From CAWEWH01 sp963812775 (GTDB taxonomy: Bacteria; Pseudomonadota; Alphaproteobacteria; Rhizobiales; Beijerinckiaceae): a stretch of DNA of 64,000 nucleotides. The stretch lies in the NCBI GenBank assembly GCA_963812775.1, contig CAWEWH010000005.1, positions 186,001 to 250,000 of the forward strand. The letters are read 5' to 3'. How positions within the stretch are numbered: position 1 is the stretch's first letter; each line of letters opens with the position of its first letter. The notes below the pieces were generated by a model. That model saw only the letters and a list, made by a program, of their open reading frames with translations. It did not search any database and was not told the origin of the DNA. A program made the position numbers and the translations under genes. Shown here piece after piece: positions 38,295-47,400 of the stretch.

Positions 38295-40361
38295 ATGGCC
38301 ACGACAGCACCGCCCAATCCGCTGCTCGGGGGATGGTCGGCGCCGTTCGGGCTTGCGCCTTTCGCGAGCATCGCGCCGACCCACTTCGGTCCCGCCTTCG
38401 ATGCCGCCTTCAGCGCCCACCGGGCCGAGGTCGATGCCGTCGCGGAGAGCCCGGCGGCCGCGACCTTCGACAACACCATCGCGGCCCTCGAGCGCACCGG
38501 CCAGACGCTGAAGCGCGTCGCGGCGACGTTCTTTAATCTCGCGTCCTCGCACACCAACGACGCGCTGCAAGCCGTCGAGCGCGAGGTGGCGCCACGACTT
38601 GCCGCGCATCGCAGCGCCATCTTCATGAACGAGAAGCTGTTCGCCCGCGTCCGCGCGCTCCACGAGGCGCGCGAGGGCCTGCCGCTGTCGGCTGAGGAGC
38701 GGCGGGTGCTCGAGCGCTATCACACCACCTTCGTGCGCACCGGCGCCAAGCTCGGCGCGACCGGGAAGCGGCGACTGGCGGCGGTGCTCGAGCGGCTCGC
38801 GACCCTCGGCACGGCCTTCGCGCAGAACGTGCTGGCCGACGAGCGCGCTTATACGCTGGTGCTCGACGGCGAGACCGACCTTGCGGGCCTGCCTGATTTC
38901 GTGCGCGCCACCGCCCAGGCGGCCGCCGAGGAGCGCGGCCTCGCCGGCAAGCACGTCATTACCCTGTCGCGCTCGCTCATCGAGCCCTTCCTGCAATTCT
39001 CGACGCGGCGCGACCTGCGCGAGGCGGCCTACCGCGCCTGGCTCAGCCGCGGCGAGAACGGCGGTGAGAGCGACAACCGCGCCGTCATCGCCGAGATCGT
39101 CGCGCTCAGGGCGGAACGGGCCAAGCTGCTCGGCTTCGACACCTTCGCCGACTTCAAACTCGACGACACGATGGCCAAGACGCCGGCCGCCGTGAGAGAG
39201 CTGCTCACCGACGTGTGGGAACCCGCCCGGCGGCGGGCGAAGCGCGAGCGCGACGCCTTGCAGGCCTTGGTGCGGAAGGAGGGCGGCAATTTCGACTTGG
39301 CGCCTTGGGACTGGCGCCACTACGCCGAGAAGCAGCGCAAGGCGGTTCACGATTTCGACGAGGCGGAGCTGAAGCCCTACCTGCAGCTCGATGCCGTCAT
39401 CGAGGCGGCCTTCGACACGGCGCGCCGCCTCTTCGGGCTGACTTTCCGTCCGGTGGACGGACTGGCGCTCTATCATCCCGACGCGCGAGCCTGGGAAGTA
39501 TCGGACGCTGAAGGCCGGCACGTGGGGCTTTTTCTTGGCGACTATTTCGCCCGGCCGTCGAAGCGCAGCGGCGCCTGGATGAGTGTCTTTCGCGCCCAGG
39601 AGAATCTCACCGGGAACGTGCGGCCCATCGTCGTCAACAACATGAACTTCGCGCGCGGCGCATCTGCGGAGCCGGCGCTGCTCAGCTTCGACGATGCGCG
39701 CACGCTGTTCCACGAATTCGGCCATGCCCTGCATGGCCTCATGTCGGACGTGACCTTTCCGCTGCTCGCCGGCACCGCCGTTTCGGGCGACTTCGTCGAG
39801 CTGCCTTCGCAGCTCTACGAGCACTGGCTGGAACAGCCCGAGGTGCTGCGCCGCTTCGCCCGCCACTATCGCACCGGCGAGCCGATGCCGGACACGCTGC
39901 TCAATCGCGTTCTTGCCACACGCACCTTCAATCAGGGCTTCGCCACGGTGGAATACACCGCCTCGGCGCTTGTCGATATCGACCTGCACCTGCTGGCGGA
40001 TGGCGGCGCCGTCGACGTAGCCGCCTTCGAGCGCGATGAGCTCGCCCGCATCGGCATGCCGGCCGAAATCAGTGCCCGCCACCGGGTGCCGCACTTCTCC
40101 CACATCTTTTCGGGCGATGGCTACGCGGCTGGCTACTACAGCTATCTTTGGTCCGAGGTTCTCGACGCCGACGCCTTCGACGCCTTTCGCGAGACTGGCG
40201 ACATTTTCGACCCGGCGACTGCCAAGCGGCTGCGCGACTACGTCTATGCAGCCGGCAATCTGCGCGATCCGCGCGAGGCCTACGAGGCGTTCCGCGGCCG
40301 CCTGCCCACCATCGCGCCGCTCCTGCGCAAGCGCGGCCTCGACGAAGGCGCCACCGCTTGA
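38295..40361 (+). CDS. M3 family metallopeptidase (oligopeptidase A/Dcp-like)
   Basis: 688 residues. The zinc motif HEFGH is at 473-477 in TLFHEFGHALHGLMSDV, with the downstream glutamate in DFVELPSQLYEHW, as required for M3/thimet peptidases. Upstream, NMNFARGASAEPALLSFDDARTLF and the N-terminal helical region (FGPAFDAAFSAHRAEVDAV) match the Dcp/OpdA branch. It degrades short peptides in the cytosol. The stop overlaps the TTG start of the following MFS gene. Confidence 0.93.
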   Translation: MATTAPPNPLLGGWSAPFGLAPFASIAPTHFGPAFDAAFSAHRAEVDAVAESPAAATFDNTIAALERTGQTLKRVAATFFNLASSHTNDALQAVEREVAPRLAAHRSAIFMNEKLFARVRALHEAREGLPLSAEERRVLERYHTTFVRTGAKLGATGKRRLAAVLERLATLGTAFAQNVLADERAYTLVLDGETDLAGLPDFVRATAQAAAEERGLAGKHVITLSRSLIEPFLQFSTRRDLREAAYRAWLSRGENGGESDNRAVIAEIVALRAERAKLLGFDTFADFKLDDTMAKTPAAVRELLTDVWEPARRRAKRERDALQALVRKEGGNFDLAPWDWRHYAEKQRKAVHDFDEAELKPYLQLDAVIEAAFDTARRLFGLTFRPVDGLALYHPDARAWEVSDAEGRHVGLFLGDYFARPSKRSGAWMSVFRAQENLTGNVRPIVVNNMNFARGASAEPALLSFDDARTLFHEFGHALHGLMSDVTFPLLAGTAVSGDFVELPSQLYEHWLEQPEVLRRFARHYRTGEPMPDTLLNRVLATRTFNQGFATVEYTASALVDIDLHLLADGGAVDVAAFERDELARIGMPAEISARHRVPHFSHIFSGDGYAAGYYSYLWSEVLDADAFDAFRETGDIFDPATAKRLRDYVYAAGNLRDPREAYEAFRGRLPTIAPLLRKRGLDEGATA

Positions 40362-41593
40362 ACGCACTGGCGGCCTTCCGGGTTCGCAATTTCCGCTTCC
40401 AATGGCCCGCCGATCTCGCGACCGCCTGGGCCTTCGAGATGGAAACCATCATCCTCGGCTGGTACGTGCTGGTCGAGACCGGCTCGGTGTTTCTGCTCAC
40501 CGTCTTCGGCTCGCTGCAGTTTCTCGGCACGTTGGTGGCGCCGTTGTTCGGCGTCGCGGCCGACCGCATCGGCGCCCGTAATCTTCTTTGCCTCATGCGT
40601 GCCACCTACGCGGCGTTCGCCGCGCTCATGATGGCGATGGCCTTCTCGGGAGCCATCACGCCCGTCTACGTGCTGATGATCGCCGGCGTCATGGGGCTGG
40701 TACGGCCGTCCGACATCTCGATCCGCAGCGCCCTGGTGGCCGAGACGATTCCGCCCGTCGAGCTCGTCGGCGCCATGAGCATTTCGCGTACCACCGCCAA
40801 CTCGGCCCGTGTGGCCGGTGCGCTGGCCGGCGCCGGACTGCTGGCGGCGCTCGGCATCGGGCCGGCCTATGTCGCCATCTGCTCGTTCTACCTCGTGAGC
40901 CTGCTGCTGACGCTCGGCGTCACGCCGCCCCCCGCTCGCGCCACCGAGAGCGCTTCCGTCTCGGCCTCCTCACCCTGGAGCGAGTTCACCGACACGCTGC
41001 GTTACGTCTGGGCGACGCCGCACATCCTCGCCGTCATGTACCTCGCTTTTCTCATCAACGTGACCGCCTTCCCCATGCTCGGCGGCCTCATGCCCTATAT
41101 CGCCAGGGACGTTTTTGGTGGCGGCCAGAGGGAGCTCGGCTTTCTCGTGGCGAGCACCGCGACCGGCGCGGTGCTTGGGTCGCTGCTGCTCAGCGCCACG
41201 GGCTCGTACATCCGGCCGGCGCGCGTCATGATCCTGTTCTGCCTGGCGTGGCATTGTCTGATCCTGATGTTCGCCCAGACCACGAACTTCACCGCCGGCA
41301 TGATCCTGCTGGTGCTCGTCGGCTTCATGCAGAGCCTCTGCGTCGTGCCGATGGCGGTGGTGCTCCTGCGCAGCACCGCGCCGCATTTCCGCGGCCGCGT
41401 CATGGGCATCCGCACGCTCGTCGTCTATGGCTGGCCGTTCGGCCTCATGAGCGCCGGCGCCCTCGTCACGTCCCTCGGCTATCCGCTCACGGCCCTCATG
41501 TTTTGCGGCACGGGGGTCGCCGCGACGCTATTGATCGCCTTCCATTGGCGCGCGCATCTGTGGCGGCTCGATGCCCCGGGCAACGCGCGGTGA
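40358..41593 (+). CDS. MFS transporter (EntS-like)
   Basis: 411 residues reading from a TTG at 40358 that overlaps the M3 stop (TTGA); the first residues NALAAFRVRNFRFQWPADLATAW match the usual MFS start. About twelve hydrophobic helices are present, with a cytosolic loop FGVAADRIGARNLLCLMRA after TM2 and PPARATESASVSASSPWSEFTDTLRYVW in the centre. The pattern fits MFS_3-type exporters such as enterobactin or drug exporters. The substrate is unknown. Translational coupling to the peptidase suggests joint expression. Confidence 0.87.
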   Translation: MNALAAFRVRNFRFQWPADLATAWAFEMETIILGWYVLVETGSVFLLTVFGSLQFLGTLVAPLFGVAADRIGARNLLCLMRATYAAFAALMMAMAFSGAITPVYVLMIAGVMGLVRPSDISIRSALVAETIPPVELVGAMSISRTTANSARVAGALAGAGLLAALGIGPAYVAICSFYLVSLLLTLGVTPPPARATESASVSASSPWSEFTDTLRYVWATPHILAVMYLAFLINVTAFPMLGGLMPYIARDVFGGGQRELGFLVASTATGAVLGSLLLSATGSYIRPARVMILFCLAWHCLILMFAQTTNFTAGMILLVLVGFMQSLCVVPMAVVLLRSTAPHFRGRVMGIRTLVVYGWPFGLMSAGALVTSLGYPLTALMFCGTGVAATLLIAFHWRAHLWRLDAPGNAR

Positions 41594-41672
41594 CGTCGAG
41601 GCCATCTGCCCATGGTGGAAGTCATGGAAATCTGCTGTCATGCCGGCCCGTCCTCGACGACTGCGAGCAGAC

Positions 41673-42707
41673 ATGATGGCCCTGACATTCGGCGTCTTCG
41701 ACCACATGGACAAGTCCGATCGGCCGCTGACCCAGCAATACGAGGAGCGCCTCAAGCTGATCGAGACCTACGACCGCGCCGGCTTCCACGCCTATCACCT
41801 GGCCGAGCACCACGCGACGCCGCTCGGCATGGCGCCCTCGCCCGCCGTCTTCCTGGCGGCGGTGGCGCAGCGCACCAAGCGCCTCCGGTTCGGCGCGCTC
41901 GTGCATACGCTCTCGCTCTACCATCCCCTGCGGCTCATCGAGGAAATATGCATGCTCGACCAGATGAGCGGCGGGCGCTTCGAGCTTGGCATCGGGCGGG
42001 GTATTTCGCCGCACGAGATCGCCTATTTCGGGGTCGATCCGGCCAACGCGCCGGCGCTTTATCGCGAGGTCACCGCCATCGTGCTGAAGGCGCTGACGAC
42101 GAAGAGCCTCACCCATCACGGCGAGTTCTACCGCTTCGACGAGGTGCCGATCGAGCTCGAGCCGGTGCAGCGCCCGCACCCACCGCTCTGGTGCGGCACC
42201 TCGAGCCCCGACAGCGCCAAGTGGATGGCCGAGAACCGCGTCAACGTGGTGATGAACGCGCCGCCGGCGCGGGCCCGCGTCATTGTCGACCGCTACCGCG
42301 ACGAATGGGCCAAGGCGGGCGGGCAGGCGTCGGCCATGCCGTTCCTCGGCATGGCCCGCCACGTCGTCGTGGCCGACAGCGAGGCGGAGGCGGTGAAGTG
42401 GGCGGCAGCCGGCTATGCTGAGTGGCGGCACGCGCTGTTGCTGCTGTGGGACAAGCACGGCACCAAGCCACCCAATCTCAACCTGCCGGCGCGCTTCGAG
42501 GATTTCGCGGCCGCCGGCTTCGCGATGGCCGGCACGCCCGACACCGTGCGGGCCGCCCTCGCGGCGCAAGCTGAGGAGGCCGGCGTCACCTACATGCTCT
42601 GCCGCTTCGCCTTCGGCAGCCTGCCCTACGAGGTGTCGCGACGTTCCATCGAGCTTTTCGTCGGCGAGATCATGCCGCGCCTCGCCGCCCGCCGCGCGGC
42701 GGCCTAG
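41673..42707 (+). CDS. LLM class flavin-dependent oxidoreductase
   Basis: 344 residues from the ATG at 41673 (the next ATG codon is an alternative). Luciferase-like landmarks include YDRAGFHAYHLAEHHATPLGMAPSPAVFLAAVAQRTKRLRFGALVHTLSLYHPLRLIEEICMLDQMSGGRFELGIGRGISPHEIAYFGVDP, and the mid PPLWCGTSSPDSAKWMAENRVNVVMN. It is predicted to use reduced flavin and O2 on an unknown organic substrate. It ends just before a REP-like repeat shared with the convergent nitronate monooxygenase gene. Confidence 0.91.
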   Translation: MMALTFGVFDHMDKSDRPLTQQYEERLKLIETYDRAGFHAYHLAEHHATPLGMAPSPAVFLAAVAQRTKRLRFGALVHTLSLYHPLRLIEEICMLDQMSGGRFELGIGRGISPHEIAYFGVDPANAPALYREVTAIVLKALTTKSLTHHGEFYRFDEVPIELEPVQRPHPPLWCGTSSPDSAKWMAENRVNVVMNAPPARARVIVDRYRDEWAKAGGQASAMPFLGMARHVVVADSEAEAVKWAAAGYAEWRHALLLLWDKHGTKPPNLNLPARFEDFAAAGFAMAGTPDTVRAALAAQAEEAGVTYMLCRFAFGSLPYEVSRRSIELFVGEIMPRLAARRAAA

Positions 42708-42759
42708 AGCGCGGTCCGATCAAGAGCGATCGCACGCGCGCTCCAGATTCTTGTTTTGT

Positions 42760-42803
42760 GCATGATCTCATCCGAAAACCGCGCACACTTTTCGGGATCA
42801 TGC
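42760..42803 (+). repeat. REP-like 44-bp palindromic repeat
   Basis: Same element and orientation as at 20710 and 27986. It lies between the convergent LLM and nitronate monooxygenase genes. Confidence 0.85.
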
Positions 42804-42810
42804 AGGAGCT

Positions 42811-43887
42811 TCAGGCCGCGCGCATCCGCGCGAGGGCCTCGGTGGCGAGCCGCCGCGTCAGCTCGCCCGCCGGCGCCTCCCGCGCCAGAGCCACGGCCTG
42901 TCCCGACCACAGCGGCGAGAATTCTCCCGAGCCCTTGGACTCCGCCTTGGCGCGCAGCGGCATCAGCGCGCCGGCCGCAAGGGGGAAATCCGGTGCCAGG
43001 TCGGACATCGGGCCCACCTCGCGAATCAGCCGATTGACGAGGCCGCGCGCCGGCCGGCCGGTCATGACATTGGTGAGCGCCGTCTCGCTGTCTTTGGCGT
43101 GCCGCAGCGCCTCGCGGTGGACCGGCGTGACCTTGGCTTCTGGGCACAGCAGGAAGGCGGTGCCGATCTGCGCAGCGGAGGCGCCGAGGGCGAACGCCGC
43201 CGCGATGCCACGCGCGTCGGCGATGCCGCCGGCGGCGATGACCGGCACTTTGACGGCATCCACCACCTGGGGCACCAGCGCCATGGTGCCCACCTGGCCG
43301 GCAATGTCGTTGTCCGGGCGAAGGAATATGCCGCGGTGGCCGCCAGCCTCGAAGCCTTGGGCGATGATGGCGTCGCAGCCTTCGCGCTCGAGCCAGCGCG
43401 CCTCGTCCACCGTCGTGGCCGACGCGATGATCTTGGCGCCCGACGCCCTGACCCGTTCGAGCAAGCTCTTCTCCGGCAGGCCGAAGTGAAAGCTCACAAC
43501 CTCGGGCGCGAACTCGCTGACCACGTCGCACAAGGCTGCGTCGAACGGAGCGCGGGCGCTGCTCGGCGGCGGCTTGGAGATGTCGACACCGAGCTCGGCG
43601 TAGTAGGCGGCAAGCCGCTGCCGCCAGGCCTCTTCGCGCCCCGCGTCAACGCGCGGCGGGCGATGGCAGAAGAAGTTGACGTTGATCGGCCGCGACGTGC
43701 GCTGGCGGATGATGCCGAGCTGGGCGCGCGCCTGTTCCGGGGTCAGCATGGCGCAGGGCAGCGAGCCGAGACCACCCGCCTCCGACACCGCGATCACCAG
43801 CTCAGCATCCACCGAACTGGCCATCGGCGCTTGCACGATCGGAATGTCGATGCCGAAGAGATCAAGAATCTTGCGATCTGGCCACAT
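42811..43887 (-). CDS. nitronate monooxygenase family protein
   Basis: 358 residues. NMO/2-nitropropane dioxygenase landmarks: N-terminal LFGIDIPIVQAPMASSVDAELVIAVSEAGGLGSLP, central FHFGLPEKSLLERVRASGAKIIASATTVDEARWLEREGCDAIIAQGFEAGGHRG with the FMN-binding glycine loop, and VPVIAAGGIADARGIAAAFALGASAAQIGTAFL. The reaction is oxidation of alkyl nitronates, using FMN. Detoxification of nitro compounds fits the oxidoreductase-rich neighbourhood. Confidence 0.93.
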   Translation of the reverse strand: MWPDRKILDLFGIDIPIVQAPMASSVDAELVIAVSEAGGLGSLPCAMLTPEQARAQLGIIRQRTSRPINVNFFCHRPPRVDAGREEAWRQRLAAYYAELGVDISKPPPSSARAPFDAALCDVVSEFAPEVVSFHFGLPEKSLLERVRASGAKIIASATTVDEARWLEREGCDAIIAQGFEAGGHRGIFLRPDNDIAGQVGTMALVPQVVDAVKVPVIAAGGIADARGIAAAFALGASAAQIGTAFLLCPEAKVTPVHREALRHAKDSETALTNVMTGRPARGLVNRLIREVGPMSDLAPDFPLAAGALMPLRAKAESKGSGEFSPLWSGQAVALAREAPAGELTRRLATEALARMRAA

Positions 43888-43964
43888 CGTTCGGCTCCCC
43901 CGCTCGGGACACGCTCTCCGCGTCTCTCAGGTCTAGCCGATCTCAACCTGGAGACCAAAAAGCA

Positions 43965-43989
43965 AACGGCCCGCCGAGAGCGGGCCGTT
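43965..43989 (-). terminator. intrinsic terminator of the parA-like gene
   Basis: A perfect 10-bp stem (AACGGCCCGC/GCGGGCCGTT) with a five-base loop is followed on the minus strand by TTGCTTTTT. It lies about 30 bases after the parA-like stop, in the right orientation. Confidence 0.85.
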
Positions 43990-44017
43990 CATCGAGGGAG
44001 GCTGATGCGCTGCCGCG

Positions 44018-44698
44018 TCAGGCGGCAAGCTTGTGCATGCCGCTGCTGGACGAGATGAGACCCTTCACGGCCTTGGCCGAGCGGTCGAGGGCTGCGAACA
44101 GCTGGTTGATCTCCTCGGCCGCGAGGGATTCGGCGTCGAACTCCTTGGCGCCTTGGCCTTGCGCCAGCGCCAGCGAATAGAAGGAGCGGTTGGTGATCTG
44201 GCCGTTCCACACCGGCACTTTCAGGCTCTGCAGTCCTTCGCGGGCATCGGTCACGATGGGAGATTCGGCGTCTTCGCGCTTGGCCGGAGCGGCGTTGATG
44301 ACGACCGCATAGGGACGGCGCACCTGCCGGCAGGCGTCAATCGTCTCGCGCACGGCCGCGAGGTCGAACAGCGAAGCCCTGGCCGGGATGAGGACGAGGG
44401 TCGAGGCGCGAATGGCATCGGTCACCACGCTGGTCTTGCTGGGCGGTGTGTCGATGAACACGTATTCGTAGCCTTCTTCCTTGGCGGCCTTGAGGGTGTC
44501 CTCGATGGAGCGCGGGTTGCGCTTCAACACCGGCTCACCGGTGCCGCGAAGCTCGTGCCACAGCGAGAGCGAGCCTTGCGGATCGGTATCGATGACGAGA
44601 GTGGGCCGCGACGGCTTGCTGGCGCAGGTGGCGAGATGGGCCGCAAGAGTGCTCTTTCCGGAGCCGCCCTTACGCGATGCGAACGTGATAACGATCAT
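44018..44698 (-). CDS. orphan ParA family ATPase
   Basis: 226 residues. A deviant Walker A KGGSGKST at 10-17 with the signature lysine, LVIDTDPQGSLSLWHELR for the A' motif, and YVFIDTPPSKTSVVTDAI for Walker B. The chain is shorter than chromosomal ParA and has no adjacent ParB gene or recognisable parS, so it resembles the orphan ParA/MinD-like proteins that position cellular cargo. An intrinsic terminator follows it. Upstream lies a full CtrA box (44761), suggesting cell-cycle control. It stands as a single-gene unit. Confidence 0.9.
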   Translation of the reverse strand: MIVITFASRKGGSGKSTLAAHLATCASKPSRPTLVIDTDPQGSLSLWHELRGTGEPVLKRNPRSIEDTLKAAKEEGYEYVFIDTPPSKTSVVTDAIRASTLVLIPARASLFDLAAVRETIDACRQVRRPYAVVINAAPAKREDAESPIVTDAREGLQSLKVPVWNGQITNRSFYSLALAQGQGAKEFDAESLAAEEINQLFAALDRSAKAVKGLISSSSGMHKLAA

Positions 44699-44758
44699 GG
44701 AGTCAGCCTCCCCAGAGGTTGAAAGTGGTTAACCGAGGTTATGAAACTGCGAAAATAT

Positions 44759-44813
44759 GGTTAACGCCGCGTTAACACGTCTTACAAAAGTCACACGCCG
44801 TTAATGGCTCTGG
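44759..44813 (-). promoter_or_regulatory. CtrA-type box and shared upstream element of parA
   Basis: TTAA-CGCCGCG-TTAA lies at 44761-44775, exactly the CtrA spacing, and on the gene strand continues GTTAACCATA like the 56-aa gene. At 44800-44813 the 14-mer GTTAATGGCTCTGG (plus strand) is identical to the one upstream of that gene. An additional near match to the box follows at 44730. The distance from the box to the ATG is about 62 bases. Confidence 0.7.
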
Positions 44814-44942
44814 CGAAACGATGCCGGCCTGCCACAACTTGAGGCAATTTCAGATGATTCGGCAATCGCGCTGCCGTGATTGCGCCGCAAAGCGATTTGC
44901 TGCCGCCATCGTGCAGCCTTCGCTCGCACACGCCATGTGGAA

Positions 44943-45911
44943 TCAGCGAACCGGCCAGGCCGTCTCGGCTGAGAGCTGCTGAAAGAATTCCACCTCGTAG
45001 GCCTGCTCGGGCGTCTCGCGAATCATCTCGTCGATGCGCTCGGCATCCTTGCCGACGAGAATGCGCCAGCGCTCCGCCTTGACGCCATCGAGAATGATCT
45101 TGGCCGCGGCCGCAGCCGTCATCGGCGATTCGTCGAGGAAGCGCCGCGCCCGCTCGGCGAGCATCTTGCCGATCTCAGCGTCGGACATCTTGGTCGCATC
45201 GACGCCACGGCCGGACAGGCGCGTGCGCGCTCGCGCGATATCCGCGGCGCCGATCTTGCCCGGCACGCCCCCATGCAGCACCGTGCTGGAATTGGCAAAG
45301 ATCGAAGTGCCGACGCGGCCGGGCATGACGACCGAGCACTTGATATGCGGAGCGTTGAGCCGGAGATCGGTTATCAACGCCTCGGTGAAGCCCTTCACGG
45401 CGAACTTGGCGGCGCTGTAGGAGGTGTGCGGCACGGTCGGCCCCACCGATGCCCACGCGCCATTGATGCTGCTCGTATTGACAATGTGGCCCTCGGGCGC
45501 CTTGACCATGAGCGGCAGGAAGGCGCGCGTGCAGTAATAGACGCCGCCCCAGCAAATGTTGAAGGTCCGCTCCCACTGCTCGCGTGGATGAGTGATGAGG
45601 CTGCCGGCGCCGCCAATGCCGGCGTTGTTGAACAGCAGGTGCACCTTGTCGGTGGCGTGCTGCCGCTGCACCCCCTCGGCGAAGCGCAGCACCTGCGGTT
45701 CGTCGGACACATCGGCGACATGCGTGGTGACGCGCAGGCCTTGCGGTAAACCCTCCGCCTCGCACAGCCGCTTCGTCTCGGCCATATTGTCCGATGAAAT
45801 GTCGCACATGGCGACGTTGCAGCCCTCGGCGACGAGCTGGCGCACCAGCTCCCGCCCCATGCCGGTGCCGCCGCCGGTCACGACCGCGATCTTGCCTGCG
45901 AAGTCTTTCAT
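44943..45911 (-). CDS. SDR family oxidoreductase (first of a tandem pair)
   Basis: 322 residues from the ATG at 45911. Cofactor motif TGGGTGMG at 12-19, LLFNNAGIGGAGS for the NNAG motif, SSINGAWASVG for the catalytic serine, and HTSYSAAKFAVKGFTEAL for the YxxxK pair. The family oxidises or reduces hydroxyl/carbonyl groups with NAD(P). The C-terminus carries an extra VEFFQQLSAE tail. A neighbouring gene (45986) encodes a nearly identical protein, so a recent tandem duplication is clear. Confidence 0.93.
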   Translation of the reverse strand: MKDFAGKIAVVTGGGTGMGRELVRQLVAEGCNVAMCDISSDNMAETKRLCEAEGLPQGLRVTTHVADVSDEPQVLRFAEGVQRQHATDKVHLLFNNAGIGGAGSLITHPREQWERTFNICWGGVYYCTRAFLPLMVKAPEGHIVNTSSINGAWASVGPTVPHTSYSAAKFAVKGFTEALITDLRLNAPHIKCSVVMPGRVGTSIFANSSTVLHGGVPGKIGAADIARARTRLSGRGVDATKMSDAEIGKMLAERARRFLDESPMTAAAAAKIILDGVKAERWRILVGKDAERIDEMIRETPEQAYEVEFFQQLSAETAWPVR

Positions 45912-45985
45912 GGCACGCCCCAGTCTGGATGCCGACACTGTATTGATGGAAACGAGCCGAGCCGCGCGTCAACGCGGCGCCGCGG

Positions 45986-46955
45986 TCAGCCGAGCCGCCA
46001 GCCGACGGCTTCCGCCATTTTCTGGAAGAATTCGGGCTCGTAGGCCTGCTCGGGCGTTTCGCGCACCATCTCGTCGATGCGCTGCGCATCGTCGCCGACG
46101 AGAATGCGCCAGCGCTCGGCCTTGACGCCATCGAGAATGATCTTGGCGGCGGCGGCCGCCGTCGTCGGCGCGTCCTCCAGGAAACGCCTGGCGCGCTCGT
46201 TGATCGCCATCTTGATCTGATCGTCCGACATATTCGTGACATCGAGGCCGCGGCCGGCAAGACGGATGCGCGCCTGCACGATCTCGACCGCGCTGATGTC
46301 GGTCGACGCGCCGCCGGTGAGAACGTTGCGCGAGTTACTCACGATCGAGGTGCCGATATGGCCGGGCATGACCACCGAGCACTTGATGTGCGGGGCGTTG
46401 AGCCGCAGATCGGTGATCAGCGCCTCGGTGAAGCCCTTCACGGCGAACTTGGCGGCGCTGTAGGAAGTGTGCGACACGCCCGGCCCGACCGACGCCCAGG
46501 CGCCATTGATGCTGCTGGTATTGACGATGTGCCCTTCCGGCGCCTTGACCATGAGCGGCAGAAAGGCGCGCGTGCAGTAGATAGACGCCGCCCCAGCAAA
46601 TGTTGAAGGTCCGCTCCCACTGCTCGCGCGTGTTGGTGAACAGGCTGCCGGCGCCGCCGACGCCGGCATTGTTGAAGAGGAGATGCACCTTGTCGGTGGC
46701 TTGCTGCTGCTGCACTTCCTGGGCGAAGCGCAGCACCTGCGGTTCGTCGGACACGTCGGCGACATGCGTCGTGACGCGCAGGCCCTGCGGCAAGCCGCCC
46801 GCCTCGCACAACCGCTTCGTCTCGGCCATGTTGTCGGCCGAGAGATCGCACATGGCGACGTTGCAGCCCTCGGCGACGAGCTGGCGCGCCAGCTCCCGCC
46901 CCATGCCCGTCCCGCCGCCGGTCACGACCGCGATTTTTCCTGCGAAGTCCTTCAT
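45986..46955 (-). pseudogene. SDR family oxidoreductase (second of the tandem pair), frameshifted
   Basis: The protein parallels its neighbour for its whole length (MKDFAGKIAVVTGGGTGMG, NNAGVGGAGS, SSINGAWASVG, SYSAAKFAVKG), with an estimated identity around 85-90 percent by eye. At about 46580 the copy has one extra base: GTCTATCTACTGC here against GTCTATTACTGC in the sister gene. After it the reading continues in the other frame as CTRAFLPLMVK. The direct comparison makes this the best documented indel in the window. Without it the gene would be intact. Confidence 0.9.
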
Positions 46956-47042
46956 GAGTCACGCCTCGACCTGAACGCCTACACGATGTTGGTGGAAGAG
47001 AAAGGGACGCCCGTCAACTCGGCAGCGGCGATCGGGCGACCG

Positions 47043-47318
47043 CTACTTGCCGGCCACCTTGCGCAGCGCCGCGTTGATCCTGTCCTGCCAGCCCGGCCCT
47101 TCCTCCTGGAAGAAGGCCAGCACGTCGGCATCGATGCGCAGCGACACCAGTTCCTTCGTGTTCGGCAGGGCCTGACTCTTGGGGCGCTCCTCGACAAGCG
47201 GCGGCGGCTTGGCGGTGGCCGCCTTGAAGGCGGCCTCGGCGGCGTCGCGAGCGCCGGTCGGTATACGGGTTCGAGAGGGCGGCTTCGGCACGTTGGAACC
47301 TTTGGCGGAGGCGCCCAT
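47043..47318 (-). CDS. BrnA-type antitoxin family protein (orphan)
   Basis: 91 residues from the ATG at 47318 (a GTG five codons upstream is possible). The C-terminal LVSLRIDADVLAFFQEEGPGWQDRINAALRKVAGK is the ribbon-helix-helix of BrnA antitoxins, with the RID-DV-FF-xxGPGWQ-RIN pattern. BrnA proteins neutralise BrnT RNase toxins and autoregulate the operon. No BrnT-like gene is adjacent on either side, so it is an orphan or solitary regulator. The N-terminal half is a Pro/Lys-rich linker. Confidence 0.8.
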   Translation of the reverse strand: MGASAKGSNVPKPPSRTRIPTGARDAAEAAFKAATAKPPPLVEERPKSQALPNTKELVSLRIDADVLAFFQEEGPGWQDRINAALRKVAGK

Positions 47319-47400
47319 GGCGCCGGCCGGCACTATGAAGGACCGGCGCGAGCCTTTGCAACAGCTCTGTTCAGTTGCACACGACAGGGACAGCGAGGGG

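Noticed and set aside
38124..40367. 747-codon antisense ORF over the M3 peptidase gene
   Set aside because: Shadow frame; the plus strand carries HEFGH and a full M3 protein.
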